Under the pieces are notes generated by a model. That model saw only the letters and a list, made by a program, of their open reading frames with translations, was not told the DNA's origin and did no database searches. From Anaerococcus vaginalis ATCC 51170 (GTDB lineage Bacteria; Bacillota; Clostridia; Tissierellales; Peptoniphilaceae), in contig NZ_GG700527.1 of NCBI RefSeq assembly GCF_000163295.1, forward strand, positions 948,348 through 1,009,644: a DNA stretch of 61,297 bases. The letters run 5' to 3'. How positions within the stretch are numbered: the first letter of the stretch is position 1; each line of letters opens with the position of its first letter. A program made the translations under genes and the position numbers. This document shows, one piece after another, positions 17,362-25,796 of this stretch.

Positions 17362-18276
17362 TTATTTCCATTCTTCAACATCAACTTTTTTAAAAATGTC
17401 ATCTATAAGTTTTTTTTCAGCAATATCAGGACTAAAGGCTGTTGCACTTCCACAAGAGACTGCAAGTTTATATGAATCAAGTTTTGAAAATCCTTTCATA
17501 TAGCCAAAAATATATCCTGCAACCATGCTATCTCCACTTCCAACAGAATTAATTAATTTTCCTTCAATAGGTCTTGCTTTATAAACTATATTACTATCAA
17601 TAAACATTGAGCCATCTTTACCAAGTGAAACAATTACATTTTCAGCTCCTTGGTCAATTAATTTTCTTGCATATTTTACAATTTTTTCATCACTATCAAT
17701 TTTATCTTCAAAAATTTCAGAAAGTTCATCCTTATTTGGCTTTACTAAAAATGGTTTATAAGATGAGAGTTTATATAATTTTTTACCAGAAGTATCTAGA
17801 GCAAATCTTACATTATCCATTTCAAGTAAATTTACAATAAACCTATAAAAATCATCTCCCAAAGATTTTGGAATTGAACCAGATATTATTACAAAATCAT
17901 CTTCTTGTAATTGGTCTAAATAATTTAAAAATTCTTCAATTTCTTCTTCTTTAATTTGAGGACCTTGGGCATTAATTTCAGTTTCCGTTTCATATTTTAA
18001 TTTCACATTTATTCTAGAATCATCTTCTATTCTCGTAAAATCTTCCTCGATTCCCAACTCATTTAATTTTTTTCTAATAAAATCTCCTGTAAATCCTCCA
18101 AGAAAACCAATATTTATTGAATTTTCTCCAAGATTTTTCAAAAGTTTAGAAACCATAATTCCTTTTCCACCAGGATATTTTTCTTCTGCATTACTTCTTA
18201 AAGTTTCTCCATCAGAAAACTGATCTATTTTTAAAACATAATCAATAGATGGATTTAAAGTAAGTGTATAAATCAT
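17362..18276 (-). CDS. fruK: 1-phosphofructokinase family sugar kinase
   Basis: The 304-residue PfkB-family kinase has the N-terminal TLNPSIDYV strand, the GGKGIMVSKLLKNLG substrate motif and the NSVGSGDSMVAGY signature with the catalytic Asp. These features place it with 1-phosphofructokinase/tagatose-6-phosphate kinase. It stands alone; no PTS permease or DeoR regulator is nearby, so the exact hexose phosphate is inferred. ATG follows GAGGAGA. Confidence 0.85.
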   Translation of the reverse strand: MIYTLTLNPSIDYVLKIDQFSDGETLRSNAEEKYPGGKGIMVSKLLKNLGENSINIGFLGGFTGDFIRKKLNELGIEEDFTRIEDDSRINVKLKYETETEINAQGPQIKEEEIEEFLNYLDQLQEDDFVIISGSIPKSLGDDFYRFIVNLLEMDNVRFALDTSGKKLYKLSSYKPFLVKPNKDELSEIFEDKIDSDEKIVKYARKLIDQGAENVIVSLGKDGSMFIDSNIVYKARPIEGKLINSVGSGDSMVAGYIFGYMKGFSKLDSYKLAVSCGSATAFSPDIAEKKLIDDIFKKVDVEEWK

Positions 18277-18483
18277 TTCTTCTCCTCAATAATTTCATTT
18301 CTTTTTTATTTATTTTAGAAAATAAATATTTTTAATTTAATATCAACTCTTATCCAAAATAATGAGTCAAGATTATTATAGTACATTTCACATAGAAATG
18401 GAGCTTTTTACTTTAAATATTGATTTTTTTATTTCAACTTGTAAAGTCATTGTATAATAACTTATTGAATCGAGGTGAAAATA

Positions 18484-18825
18484 ATGACATTTTTAATTCA
18501 ATGGATTGCAAACGCAATTAGTCTTTATCTTCTTGATATTTTATTTGATGGAATAACTTTTACAGAAAATAAAGCAATAATAATTACTGCTTTAATATTA
18601 ATGTTTGTAAATGCAATTATAAAACCAATTTTAAAATTATTATCTCTTCCATTAACAATTGTAACTTTTGGTTTATTTTCTTTTATAGTAAACGCAATTG
18701 TTTTACAAATTACATTTAATCTTGCAAGTGGTGCAAGCATAAATTCATTTGGAACTGCTTTAATTGCATCAATAATTCTTGCAATAATAAATCCTGCAAT
18801 AAGCAATTTTTTCGACAAAAAATAA
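18484..18825 (+). CDS. Phage-holin-4-superfamily membrane protein
   Basis: The 113-residue protein has about four transmembrane segments. The pattern (FVNAIIKPILKLLSLPLTIVTFGLF, then FIVNAIVL, then AIINPAI) is that of the YvlD/phage holin family 4 proteins, which are chromosomal and common in Firmicutes. I chose ATG at 18484 because GAGGTG lies 6 nt upstream; GTG at 18475 has no usable site. The function is unknown and a real holin role is unlikely in this setting. Confidence 0.85.
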   Translation: MTFLIQWIANAISLYLLDILFDGITFTENKAIIITALILMFVNAIIKPILKLLSLPLTIVTFGLFSFIVNAIVLQITFNLASGASINSFGTALIASIILAIINPAISNFFDKK

Positions 18826-18857
18826 GACTCTTGTATTTTTGCAAGAGCCTTTTTTGT
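18823..18857. terminator. Bidirectional terminator
   Basis: GACTCTTG...CAAGAGCC stem with flanking A- and T-runs serves the holin-like gene (plus) and acyP (minus). Confidence 0.88.
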
Positions 18858-18870
18858 TACAATTTAATTT

Positions 18871-19137
18871 TTAAGACAATTTAAATTTTTCCTCATTATT
18901 TATTAATTCTTTTTCTTTAATTTCTATATCATCAATTCTTATAAATCTATCCATAGCCAATTTTTCCAAAAATAAATCTATTTTTTCTCTATCTCCTTGA
19001 ATATTTAATTCAACATCTCCATCATATAAATTATTTACATCTCCAGTTAAGCCAAGTTCATTTGCAAGCAAATAAGATTTATATCTAAATCCAACTCCTT
19101 GTACTCTCCCTTTAAAAATCATATTATATCTTTTCAT
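18871..19137 (-). CDS. acyP: Acylphosphatase
   Basis: The 88-residue enzyme hydrolyses acyl phosphates. The GRVQGVGFRYK motif carries the phosphate-binding Arg, and the downstream GDVNNLYDGDVEL carries the catalytic Asn. Size is normal. ATG follows AGGAG. It is convergent with the holin-like gene and divergent from copA. Confidence 0.95.
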   Translation of the reverse strand: MKRYNMIFKGRVQGVGFRYKSYLLANELGLTGDVNNLYDGDVELNIQGDREKIDLFLEKLAMDRFIRIDDIEIKEKELINNEEKFKLS

Positions 19138-19185
19138 TTTTTACTCCTTATTTATTTTCTACCCATCAAAATTAAAAAATATTTC

Positions 19186-19213
19186 TTTACAAAAATTATT
19201 ATAAGCATATAAT
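19186..19213 (+). promoter_or_regulatory. Promoter of copA-csoR
   Basis: TTTACA (19186-19191), 16-nt spacer, TATAAT (19208-19213). Confidence 0.7.
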
Positions 19214-19219
19214 AAAAAT

Positions 19220-19238
19220 AACACCCCCACACGGTGTT
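19220..19238 (+). promoter_or_regulatory. Probable CsoR operator
   Basis: The inverted repeat AACACC-N7-GGTGTT, with a C-rich centre, starts 6 nt after the -10 box. Position and the C/G tract fit a CsoR site; CsoR is the last gene of this operon, so autoregulation by copper is likely. Confidence 0.6.
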
Positions 19239-19252
19239 AGTTAGGAGGTAAA

Positions 19253-21790
19253 ATGAAAGAACGCTTTGATGTTAGTGGAATGACTTGTGCATCTTGTCAG
19301 GCAAATGTTCAAAAAGCTGTCGAAAAACTCGGCGTTGATTTTGTAAATGTAAATCTTATTTCGGAAACCATGACTGTTTCTTATGATGATGGAAAAATTT
19401 CTGAAAATGATATTATAAAAGCTGTTGAAAAAATTGGCTATGGAGCAAAGCCAAAAAATAAAAAAAATTTAAAAGAAAATAATAAAACTTTTGATGAAGA
19501 AAAAATTGTCAAAAACAGATTAATTATTTCTTTTATATTTTTGATTCCACTTATGTATGTTTCTATGGGACACATGATAAATCTTCCACTTCCTCATTTT
19601 TTAATGGGAGCGCGTGGCAGTGTAAACTTTGCTTTTTTGCAATTTTTATTAACCTTGCCAATAGTTTTTGTAAATAGAATTTTTTATATTTCCGGTTTTA
19701 AAGCTCTTTTTAACAAAGCATCTAATATGGATACTTTAGTAGGACTTGGATCTTTTGCCGCATTGATTTATGGAATATTTGCCATAATGAGAATGGCTTA
19801 TGGTCTTGGCTTTGAAAAATTTGAAATTGTAGAAAATTATAGGCATAACCTATATTTTGAATCATCAGCAATGATTTTGACTTTGATTACTTTGGGAAAA
19901 TATTTCGAAAAAAAATCTAAAGGTCAAACAAAAAAATCTTTGGAATCTTTGATGGATCTTGCTCCAAAAAAAGCTAGAATTTTAAAAGATAAAAATGAAG
20001 TAGAAATCTTGGTTGAAGATTTGAAAAAAGGAGATTTGATTTTAGTTAGACCAGGAGAGGCAATTCCTGTTGATGGAATTGTAAAAGAAGGTTCATCTCT
20101 TGTTGATGAATCTGCAATAACCGGCGAATCAATTCCTGTAAATAAAAATATTGGAGATGAAGTTATTTCTGCAACTTTAAATAAACAAGGCTCTTTTATA
20201 TTTGAAGCTACAAAAGTTGGAGAAGATACTACGCTTTCAAAAATAATTGAACTTGTAAATCAAGCAAATGAAACAAAAGCACCGATAGCAAAACTTGCCG
20301 ATAAAATTTCTGCAATTTTTGTACCAACTGTAATGATAATTTCTTTATTTACTTTTGTAATTTGGATGATTTTAGGATATGGATTCGAATTTTCTTTAAA
20401 TTTTGCAATTTCTGTTTTAGTAATTTCTTGTCCATGCGCCTTGGGACTTGCAACTCCAATGGCAATTATGGTTGCTACAGGAAAAAGTGCCCAATTTGGA
20501 CTCTTATTTAAAAATGCAGAAAGCTTAGAAAATCTTCACAAAGTTGATACAATTTTACTAGATAAAACTGGAACCATAACTGAAGGAAAACCACAAGTTA
20601 CTTATATAATTTCAGAAATTGATGAAAATGAATTTATAAAAATTGCAAGCTCAATCGAAAATAATAGCGAGCATCCCCTATCACACGCCATAAGCGAATA
20701 TGCAAAAGCTAAAAATATTCAAGCAAAAAATATAGAAGACTTTGAGGCGATTTCTGGTAAAGGAATAAAAGCAAAATATGAAAACAAAATTTATTATGGT
20801 GGAAATATTTCCTTGATGAAAGAAAAAAATATAGATTTAAAATCCTATGAGAAAAAAGCTGATAAATTTTCAAATGAGGGAAAAACCTCTATGTATTTTG
20901 CTGATGAAAAAAATGTAATCGGAATAATAGCCGTTCAAGATAAACCAAAAAATTTATCAAAAATTGCAATTGATGAAATGAAAAAAATGGGCTATGAAGT
21001 TAGGATGATTACAGGCGATAATGAAAAAACTGCTGAGGCAATAAAAAACGCCTTAAATATTGACGAAAAATACGCAGAAGTTTTGCCCCAAGACAAGGAA
21101 AAAGAAATTAAAAATTTGCAAAAACTAGGAAAAAAAGTCTTGATGGTTGGAGATGGAATTAATGATGCGCCAGCACTTGCAAGAAGTGATGTGTCAATGG
21201 CAATAGGTAATGGAACTGATGTAGCCATAGAATCTGCCGATATTATTTTAATAAACAATAATATTTTGGATATTGTATCAGCATTAAAACTTTCAAAATC
21301 AACCATAAAAATCATTAAAGAAAATCTTTTTTGGGCGTTTTTCTATAATATAATTGGAATCCCACTTGCAGCAGGTCTTCTCTATCCTGCTTTTGGGTTA
21401 AAACTTTCCCCAATGTTTGGAGCTTTTGCCATGAGTTTTTCATCAATATTTGTCTGTTTAAACTCACTAAGGCTTAGAAAATTTAAAGCAAATTTTGAAA
21501 ACGAAGAAAAAATAAAAGAAGAAATTCAAAAAGAAAAAAATAAAAATATAAAGGAGAAAAAAATGAACGAATTAAACAAAATGATAGTAAAAGTAAATCA
21601 AATGAGCTGTAACCACTGCAAAAATCGTGTAGAAGAAATTCTTAAAAATATTTCTGGAATTGAAAATGCCGAAGTTAATTTAGATGAAAAACTAGCAGAA
21701 GTCGATTACTTTGGAGCTATTGATGAAAACGAAATAAAAGAAAAAATAAATGACGCTGGATATGAATTTGTTGGCATAGAGTATAAATAA
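19253..21790 (+). CDS. copA: Cu(I) P1B-ATPase fused to CopZ domain
   Basis: The 845-residue copper exporter has an N-terminal metal-binding HMA domain (MTCASC, Cys12/Cys15), the TGES actuator motif, the ion-channel CPC (Cys393-Pro-Cys395), the phosphorylated Asp437 in DKTGT, a SEHPLS motif and the GDGINDAP hinge. The ATPase ends normally near LRLRKFK. A charged linker and a complete second HMA domain (residues 771-845, MSCNHC with Cys786/Cys789) then follow in the same frame. The join contains an internal AAGGAG-N6-ATG (see the separate entry). csoR follows with a 1-nt overlap. Confidence 0.96.
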   Translation: MKERFDVSGMTCASCQANVQKAVEKLGVDFVNVNLISETMTVSYDDGKISENDIIKAVEKIGYGAKPKNKKNLKENNKTFDEEKIVKNRLIISFIFLIPLMYVSMGHMINLPLPHFLMGARGSVNFAFLQFLLTLPIVFVNRIFYISGFKALFNKASNMDTLVGLGSFAALIYGIFAIMRMAYGLGFEKFEIVENYRHNLYFESSAMILTLITLGKYFEKKSKGQTKKSLESLMDLAPKKARILKDKNEVEILVEDLKKGDLILVRPGEAIPVDGIVKEGSSLVDESAITGESIPVNKNIGDEVISATLNKQGSFIFEATKVGEDTTLSKIIELVNQANETKAPIAKLADKISAIFVPTVMIISLFTFVIWMILGYGFEFSLNFAISVLVISCPCALGLATPMAIMVATGKSAQFGLLFKNAESLENLHKVDTILLDKTGTITEGKPQVTYIISEIDENEFIKIASSIENNSEHPLSHAISEYAKAKNIQAKNIEDFEAISGKGIKAKYENKIYYGGNISLMKEKNIDLKSYEKKADKFSNEGKTSMYFADEKNVIGIIAVQDKPKNLSKIAIDEMKKMGYEVRMITGDNEKTAEAIKNALNIDEKYAEVLPQDKEKEIKNLQKLGKKVLMVGDGINDAPALARSDVSMAIGNGTDVAIESADIILINNNILDIVSALKLSKSTIKIIKENLFWAFFYNIIGIPLAAGLLYPAFGLKLSPMFGAFAMSFSSIFVCLNSLRLRKFKANFENEEKIKEEIQKEKNKNIKEKKMNELNKMIVKVNQMSCNHCKNRVEEILKNISGIENAEVNLDEKLAEVDYFGAIDENEIKEKINDAGYEFVGIEYK
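21563..21790 (+). CDS. copZ: Possible internal-start copper chaperone CopZ
   Basis: Inside the copA frame, AAGGAG (21551-21556) lies 6 nt before an in-frame ATG. Translation from there would give a free 75-residue CopZ-like protein with MSCNHC (Cys16, Cys19) and the typical beta-alpha-beta-beta-alpha-beta length. This looks like an ancestral separate copZ whose upstream stop codon was lost, leaving its ribosome-binding site. Whether the free form is made is inferred. Confidence 0.6.
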   Translation: MNELNKMIVKVNQMSCNHCKNRVEEILKNISGIENAEVNLDEKLAEVDYFGAIDENEIKEKINDAGYEFVGIEYK

Positions 21791-22059
21791 TGCAAGCTGA
21801 CAAAGATAAAACCCTAAGAAAATTAAAAACAGTCAGAGGACAGTTAGACGGACTTATAAAAATGGTTGAAGATGACAGATATTGTATAGATATTTCAAAT
21901 CAAATAATGGCATCAATTTCAATTTTGAAAAATATAAATTCCGACGTCCTCTCCTCCCATCTTGAACATTGCGTCTACAAGGCACTTGATAAAAACAATG
22001 AAGATGGAATAGAAAAAATCGAAGAAATCGAAAAAATAATAAAAAAATTATCCAAATAA
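21790..22059 (+). CDS. csoR: Copper-sensing repressor CsoR
   Basis: The 89-residue all-helical repressor has the Cu(I) ligands Cys32, His57 and Cys61, at the same spacing as in M. tuberculosis CsoR (Cys36, His61, Cys65). Cu(I) binding releases DNA. Its ATG overlaps the copA stop (TAATG). It most likely represses its own operon through the inverted repeat at 19220-19238. Confidence 0.93.
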   Translation: MQADKDKTLRKLKTVRGQLDGLIKMVEDDRYCIDISNQIMASISILKNINSDVLSSHLEHCVYKALDKNNEDGIEKIEEIEKIIKKLSK

Positions 22060-22155
22060 TTTTAAATCTTTGTTAAAAATTGTTTATTTTGAAAAACTTC
22101 GGGTAAAAATATAAGGTAAACAAGTTAATAAGTTGAATTTTAAAAGGAGAAAATT

Positions 22156-22575
22156 ATGGATAGAATTGAAAACAAAGAAATTCAAGCAGAATACGCAAAC
22201 GAAGTAAGTGAATATACAATTAACGACAATGTAATAGCAAAAATCGCAAAAAAAGTTTTAACAAAAACAGACGGAATTTTAGAATTGAAAAAAAATGTAT
22301 TTTCATCAATAGCTGATAACTTTACAGACGGAGAAAATACATCAGGAATTTCAATCGACGTTGACGATGCAAAAAATGCTGTAGTTCACACAAAAATAAT
22401 TCTTGAATATGGCAAAAAAGCTCAAGAAGTATTCGCCTCATTAGATAGAAATATCAAAAAAGAAGTTTATAGCCTAACAGGAATAAACGTACAAGCAGTT
22501 AAAGCAGAAATAGTTGATGTTTTAACAAAAGAAGAATACGAAGAAAAAAATTCAAAAGATAAAGAAGATAAATAA
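22156..22575 (+). CDS. Asp23/Gls24 family envelope stress protein
   Basis: The 139-residue protein has the Asp23/Gls24 (DUF322) core: NDNVIAKIAKKVLTKTDGILEL, then a strand-rich middle, and VYSLTGINVQAVKAEIVDV at the end. Family members gather at the membrane and respond to alkaline or envelope stress. The C-terminus is highly charged (Glu/Lys). ATG follows AAAGGAG. Ends in the shared hairpin at 22588. Confidence 0.9.
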   Translation: MDRIENKEIQAEYANEVSEYTINDNVIAKIAKKVLTKTDGILELKKNVFSSIADNFTDGENTSGISIDVDDAKNAVVHTKIILEYGKKAQEVFASLDRNIKKEVYSLTGINVQAVKAEIVDVLTKEEYEEKNSKDKEDK

Positions 22576-22587
22576 GTAAAAATATTT

Positions 22588-22641
22588 AAGGGACTGTTGT
22601 AGAATTATGATTATTCATAATTTTCGCAACAGTCCCTTTTT
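22588..22641. terminator. Bidirectional hairpin terminator, repeat copy A
   Basis: The stem AAGGGACTGTTG...CAACAGTCCCTT encloses a second AATTATGA..TCATAATT pairing. T-runs on both sides suit Gls24 (plus) and queT (minus). It is similar in sequence to the hairpin at 24751-24800. Confidence 0.88.
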
Positions 22642-22642
22642 C

Positions 22643-23143
22643 TTAGAAATTTTTAATCATATTCATAAAAGCAGAATTATTTTCTAAAATTTTAAAAATA
22701 AAAATGCCAATTACAGATACAACAATAAATTCACTCATCATAAATTGTCCAAGCATAATAATGAAAGCAGTTGATGAATCTAACAAAATATAAGTTCCAA
22801 TAGCTGGAATAACCATAGATAAAACTGGAAATAAAGATGCTATGAACAAATTTTTTTGTCTAATTATCATCATAAAAGCCAAAAAAGATGCGAAAGTTCC
22901 AAAAATCACATCAAATACAGCAATATCAGACGCAAAATTAGCCAAAAAACATCCCAATAAAAGTCCCGGAATGAATCTTTTGTTATAAAAGACCAAAAGA
23001 ACTAAAATTTCACTAAAACGTAATTGGATAGGTCCGTACGCAAGAGATGGGAACATTAAAGTGATTATTGCATACAAAGCCGCGATCGCAGCTGACTTAA
23101 CTAAAAAATTTGTATCCTTAAAATTATATCCTTGACTAGACAT
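22643..23143 (-). CDS. queT: QueT-type queuosine-precursor transporter
   Basis: The 166-residue membrane protein with about five segments belongs to the QueT family of ECF-transporter S components. The GPIQLRFSEILVLL segment and LGCFLANFAS are typical. It would bind a queuosine precursor (preQ1/preQ0) and work with a shared ECF energising module not present in this window. A preQ1-like leader precedes it. ATG follows GGAGG, which forms the 3' end of that leader. Confidence 0.9.
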   Translation of the reverse strand: MSSQGYNFKDTNFLVKSAAIAALYAIITLMFPSLAYGPIQLRFSEILVLLVFYNKRFIPGLLLGCFLANFASDIAVFDVIFGTFASFLAFMMIIRQKNLFIASLFPVLSMVIPAIGTYILLDSSTAFIIMLGQFMMSEFIVVSVIGIFIFKILENNSAFMNMIKNF

Positions 23144-23145
23144 AA

Positions 23146-23190
23146 ATACCTCCTTGATTTTTTTCGGATGGGTCCCAAGTAAACATCCTT
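23146..23190 (-). promoter_or_regulatory. Candidate preQ1-I riboswitch
   Basis: On the minus strand the stem GGATG/CATCC has a loop ending in GGGACC. An A-rich tail runs into AAGGAGG (the queT ribosome-binding site). This is the size and order of a preQ1 class I aptamer, in which the tail forms a pseudoknot and hides the ribosome-binding site. The loop is not a perfect consensus match. The downstream queT gene strongly supports the call. Confidence 0.65.
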
Positions 23191-23271
23191 TTCACATTAT
23201 AGCATATACAAACTTAATAATGAAATTAAAACAAAAAGATTTATAATTTCACTATTAAAAATTTCCCCTTG

Positions 23272-23300
23272 TTGACAAAAAAATTATAAGATGGTATTAT
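23272..23300 (+). promoter_or_regulatory. Promoter of tRNA-Lys
   Basis: Consensus TTGACA, 17-nt spacer, TATTAT, ending 18 nt before the tRNA. Confidence 0.8.
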
Positions 23301-23318
23301 TAATAAGTCAGCAAGTTA

Positions 23319-23394
23319 GTGCCATTAGCTCAGTTGGTAGAGCACCTGACTCTTAATCAGGGTGTCCAGGGTTCGAATCCCTGATGGCGCACCA
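23319..23394 (+). tRNA. tRNA-Lys (anticodon CTT)
   Basis: Acceptor GTGCCAT pairs with ATGGCGC (one T-G pair). The anticodon stem CCTGA/TCAGG holds the loop CTCTTAA, so the anticodon is CTT (23352-23354). GGTTCGAATCC T-arm and encoded CCA (23392-23394) are present. It decodes AAG. Confidence 0.95.
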
Positions 23395-23399
23395 ATTTT

Positions 23400-23430
23400 A
23401 ACGCAGATTTTTATCTGTGTTTTTTTATTT
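23400..23430 (+). terminator. Terminator of tRNA-Lys
   Basis: ACGCAGA TTTTTA TCTGTGT hairpin followed by TTTTTT. Confidence 0.8.
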
Positions 23431-23526
23431 TAATTTTTTCATTTTATTTCTTATTGTTTCAAAAATGATTTTCACAAAATTCTTAGTTAATTTTTAGACA
23501 TTTTATTTTTTTGGTATATAATAATT

Positions 23527-23566
23527 ATATAATGAACGACATCCGTAAGGAGTTGTATCAGGAGGT
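23527..23566 (+). promoter_or_regulatory. 5' leader hairpin of ECF S gene
   Basis: A short stem (ACGAC-A-TCC with GGA-GTTGT, GTAA loop) lies between a TATAAT box (about 23515-23520) and the AGGAGG ribosome-binding site. It is too short for a known riboswitch and may be a small protein- or ligand-binding element. Function unknown. Confidence 0.35.
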
Positions 23567-23569
23567 AAT

Positions 23570-24304
23570 ATGAATAATAAAGAAAAAACTCGTAAAATGG
23601 TAACTGTTGCTATGCTTGGAGCAATCACTATGGTTTTAGGATTCACTCCGATGGGATACATTCCCCTAGGTTTAATTAATATTACGACCATGCACATACC
23701 AGTTATTATAGCTGCAATTTTGGAAGGACCAATCGTTGGTGGTCTTGTGGGATTTATTTTTGGTCTATCTTCTATAGCAAATGCTATGCTTAGACCTGGT
23801 CCAATTTCATTTGTTTTTTACAATCCAATAATTTCAGTTTTGCCAAGAATTTTAATAGGAATTTTTGCAGGACTTACTTTTAAAGGATTAAAAGATAAAA
23901 ATAATGAAAAAATCAGAAAAATTTCTTTAATTTTGTGGACAATTCTTACAGGATTTTTAATTTATTTGGTATTTTATAATTTAACTCATCAAGCAAAAAT
24001 ATATCAAATTGTAATTTCTATAGTAATAACTATAATTGCTATTTGTATGCTTTATTTAACTTATAAAAATAAAAATTCAAATCTTTCTGTAGCTATTGCA
24101 TCTTTTGTCGGAACAATGACTAATACTCTTTTTGTTATGGGCTTTATTTATTTGTTTTATGCAGAAAAATATGTAAGAGCCTTGGGTATTTCTGTTGAGG
24201 CTGCAAGGAGTACAATTTTTGGTGCAATAATTACAAACGGACTTCCAGAAGCTATTATGTCAATAGTTTTGGTTTCTGCAATTGTAAAAGCTGTTAGAAG
24301 ATAA
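23570..24304 (+). CDS. ECF transporter S component
   Basis: The 244-residue membrane protein belongs to the ECF-type substrate-binding S components (the group annotated ECF transporter S component, close to pantothenate-type PanT). The order is VAMLGAITMVLGFTPMGYIPLG, then ITTMHIPVIIAAILEGP, then GLVGFIFGLSS, then RPGPISFVFYNP. About 60 residues in the middle (110-170) add two segments. Vitamin specificity is inferred only loosely. The AT pair and T component are not in the window. Start by AGGAGG. Confidence 0.82.
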   Translation: MNNKEKTRKMVTVAMLGAITMVLGFTPMGYIPLGLINITTMHIPVIIAAILEGPIVGGLVGFIFGLSSIANAMLRPGPISFVFYNPIISVLPRILIGIFAGLTFKGLKDKNNEKIRKISLILWTILTGFLIYLVFYNLTHQAKIYQIVISIVITIIAICMLYLTYKNKNSNLSVAIASFVGTMTNTLFVMGFIYLFYAEKYVRALGISVEAARSTIFGAIITNGLPEAIMSIVLVSAIVKAVRR

Positions 24305-24307
24305 TAA

Positions 24308-24384
24308 AATTAAATCCCCTAGCTTTTATATTTTTCTTATTGGCTTTGCCAGTAAAAAATTTAAAAAGCTAGGGGATTTTTTTA
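24308..24384. terminator. Long hairpin terminator
   Basis: AAATCCCCTAGCTTTT pairs with AAAAAGCTAGGGGATTT across a loop that holds a small hairpin (TTGGCTTTGCCAG). A T-run follows on the plus strand. It ends the ECF S gene and sits against the stop of the minus-strand DUF4298 gene. Confidence 0.85.
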
Positions 24385-24687
24385 ATTATTTTTAATTATT
24401 TTTGTTGCAAGCTCAAGCATATCAACTGCCAAATAATAATTATCTCCTAATAAATCATAAACTAAATCTTCTGAAAAAATCCCTTGACTAATTTCCGGAT
24501 CAATTTTTCCTTTATTTGATTCTTCTAAATCTTTCATATATTCTTCTGACGAATAATAATCTGATAATTTTTTATAATCTTTTTGGATGTTTTTAAATTT
24601 TTCAAGCGCCTTTCTAAAATCTTCTACTTCTTTGGTGTTTTTGTTTAGAATTTCTTCCATTTCTTTTATTTTATTTATATCTGCCAT
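24382..24687 (-). CDS. DUF4298 protein
   Basis: The 101-residue cytoplasmic protein matches the DUF4298 family: an N-terminal coiled helix (MEEILNKNTKEVEDFRKALEKF), then YKKLSDYYSSEEYMKDLE, then the conserved SEDLVYDLLGDNYYLAVDML. No function is known. ATG follows AAGGAAGG. It does not appear to be co-transcribed with ldh, which has a terminator in between. Confidence 0.85.
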   Translation of the reverse strand: MADINKIKEMEEILNKNTKEVEDFRKALEKFKNIQKDYKKLSDYYSSEEYMKDLEESNKGKIDPEISQGIFSEDLVYDLLGDNYYLAVDMLELATKIIKNN

Positions 24688-24750
24688 TTTCTACCTTCCT
24701 TATAATAAATTATTCCTTATATTATTACCCTATTTGAATTTTTTAATATA

Positions 24751-24800
24751 AAAAGGACTGTTGCAAAGTTATAATTATCTATAATTTTACAACAGCTCCT
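24751..24800 (-). terminator. Terminator of ldh, repeat copy B
   Basis: The stem GGACTGTTG...CAACAGCTCC, followed on the minus strand by TTTTTAT, ends the ldh transcript. It closely resembles the hairpin at 22588-22641. Confidence 0.8.
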
Positions 24801-24805
24801 AATTA

Positions 24806-25744
24806 TTATATATTTGATTTATTTATTATTTCTTTTAATGTTTTTGCACTTTCTTTCATTCTTTCATCTTCTATATCAGTAAGTGGCACTTCAAGAACCC
24901 ATTTTACTCCATTTTTTCCGATAACTGATGGAGCTCCAATAAAAATATCTTCTAAACCATATTCCCCATCAAGATATGATGAAGTAGAAAATACAGAATT
25001 TTGATCATTTATAATTGCTTCAACAAGTCTAGCAAGTGCCATGCCAATTCCGTAAAAAGTTGCGCCTTTTTTATCAATTATTTCGTAAGCTGCATTTTTT
25101 ACTTTTTCAAAAGTATCTAAGAGTTCTTTTTCGTCAGTTTCGCTGTGGCTTTTAACCCATTCATACAAAGGCATACCGCCTACATTTGTGTGTGACCAAA
25201 CTGCAAATTCGCTATCTCCATGTTCTCCCATTATAAAAGCTTCAACGCTTCTTGGATCAATTCCTATTAAATTTGCAATTTCTTTTTTAAATCTTGAAGA
25301 ATCAAGAGTAGTTCCTGTGCCTATAACTTTATTTGCTGGAAATTTTGAATATTTCCAAGTTGCATAAGTCAAAATGTCAACTGGATTTGATGCAACTAAA
25401 AATATTCCATCAAAACCGCTATCTACAATTTGTCCAATCATATCTTTAAATATTTTAAGATTTTTTTCTATTAAATCAAGTCTAGATTCTCCAGATTTTT
25501 GTGGAATTCCAGCTGTAATCACAACTATTTCCGCATCTTTACAATCGCTATAATCTGCCTTGTAAATGTGTTTTGGATTTGTAAAAGAAAGCACATCGGA
25601 AAGATCCATCGCATCTCCCTCTGCCTTTTTTTCATTTATATCTATAATTCCCAATTCTCTTCCAATACCAAGAATTGTAGAAGCATAAGCAAAAGAACTT
25701 CCAACAGCTCCATCGCCAACTAAAATTATTTTACTATCTTTCAT
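24806..25744 (-). CDS. ldh: L-lactate dehydrogenase
   Basis: The 312-residue enzyme reduces pyruvate to L-lactate with NADH. It has the Rossmann motif GDGAVGS, the substrate-specificity loop IPQKSGESRLDL (Gln82, Arg88), Asp148 and Arg151 in LDSSR, and proton donor His175 in GEHGDS. All key residues fit LDH rather than malate dehydrogenase. ATG follows AGGAGG. A second, more divergent copy lies at 48069-49025. Confidence 0.95.
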   Translation of the reverse strand: MKDSKIILVGDGAVGSSFAYASTILGIGRELGIIDINEKKAEGDAMDLSDVLSFTNPKHIYKADYSDCKDAEIVVITAGIPQKSGESRLDLIEKNLKIFKDMIGQIVDSGFDGIFLVASNPVDILTYATWKYSKFPANKVIGTGTTLDSSRFKKEIANLIGIDPRSVEAFIMGEHGDSEFAVWSHTNVGGMPLYEWVKSHSETDEKELLDTFEKVKNAAYEIIDKKGATFYGIGMALARLVEAIINDQNSVFSTSSYLDGEYGLEDIFIGAPSVIGKNGVKWVLEVPLTDIEDERMKESAKTLKEIINKSNI

Positions 25745-25796
25745 TATTCCTCCTAAAAATTTTATTCCTAGTTTTTTACTCTGATTTATAATAATT

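Noticed and set aside
18484-18825. Prophage holin
   Set aside because: No lysin, capsid or integrase genes nearby; this family is widespread as a chromosomal membrane protein.
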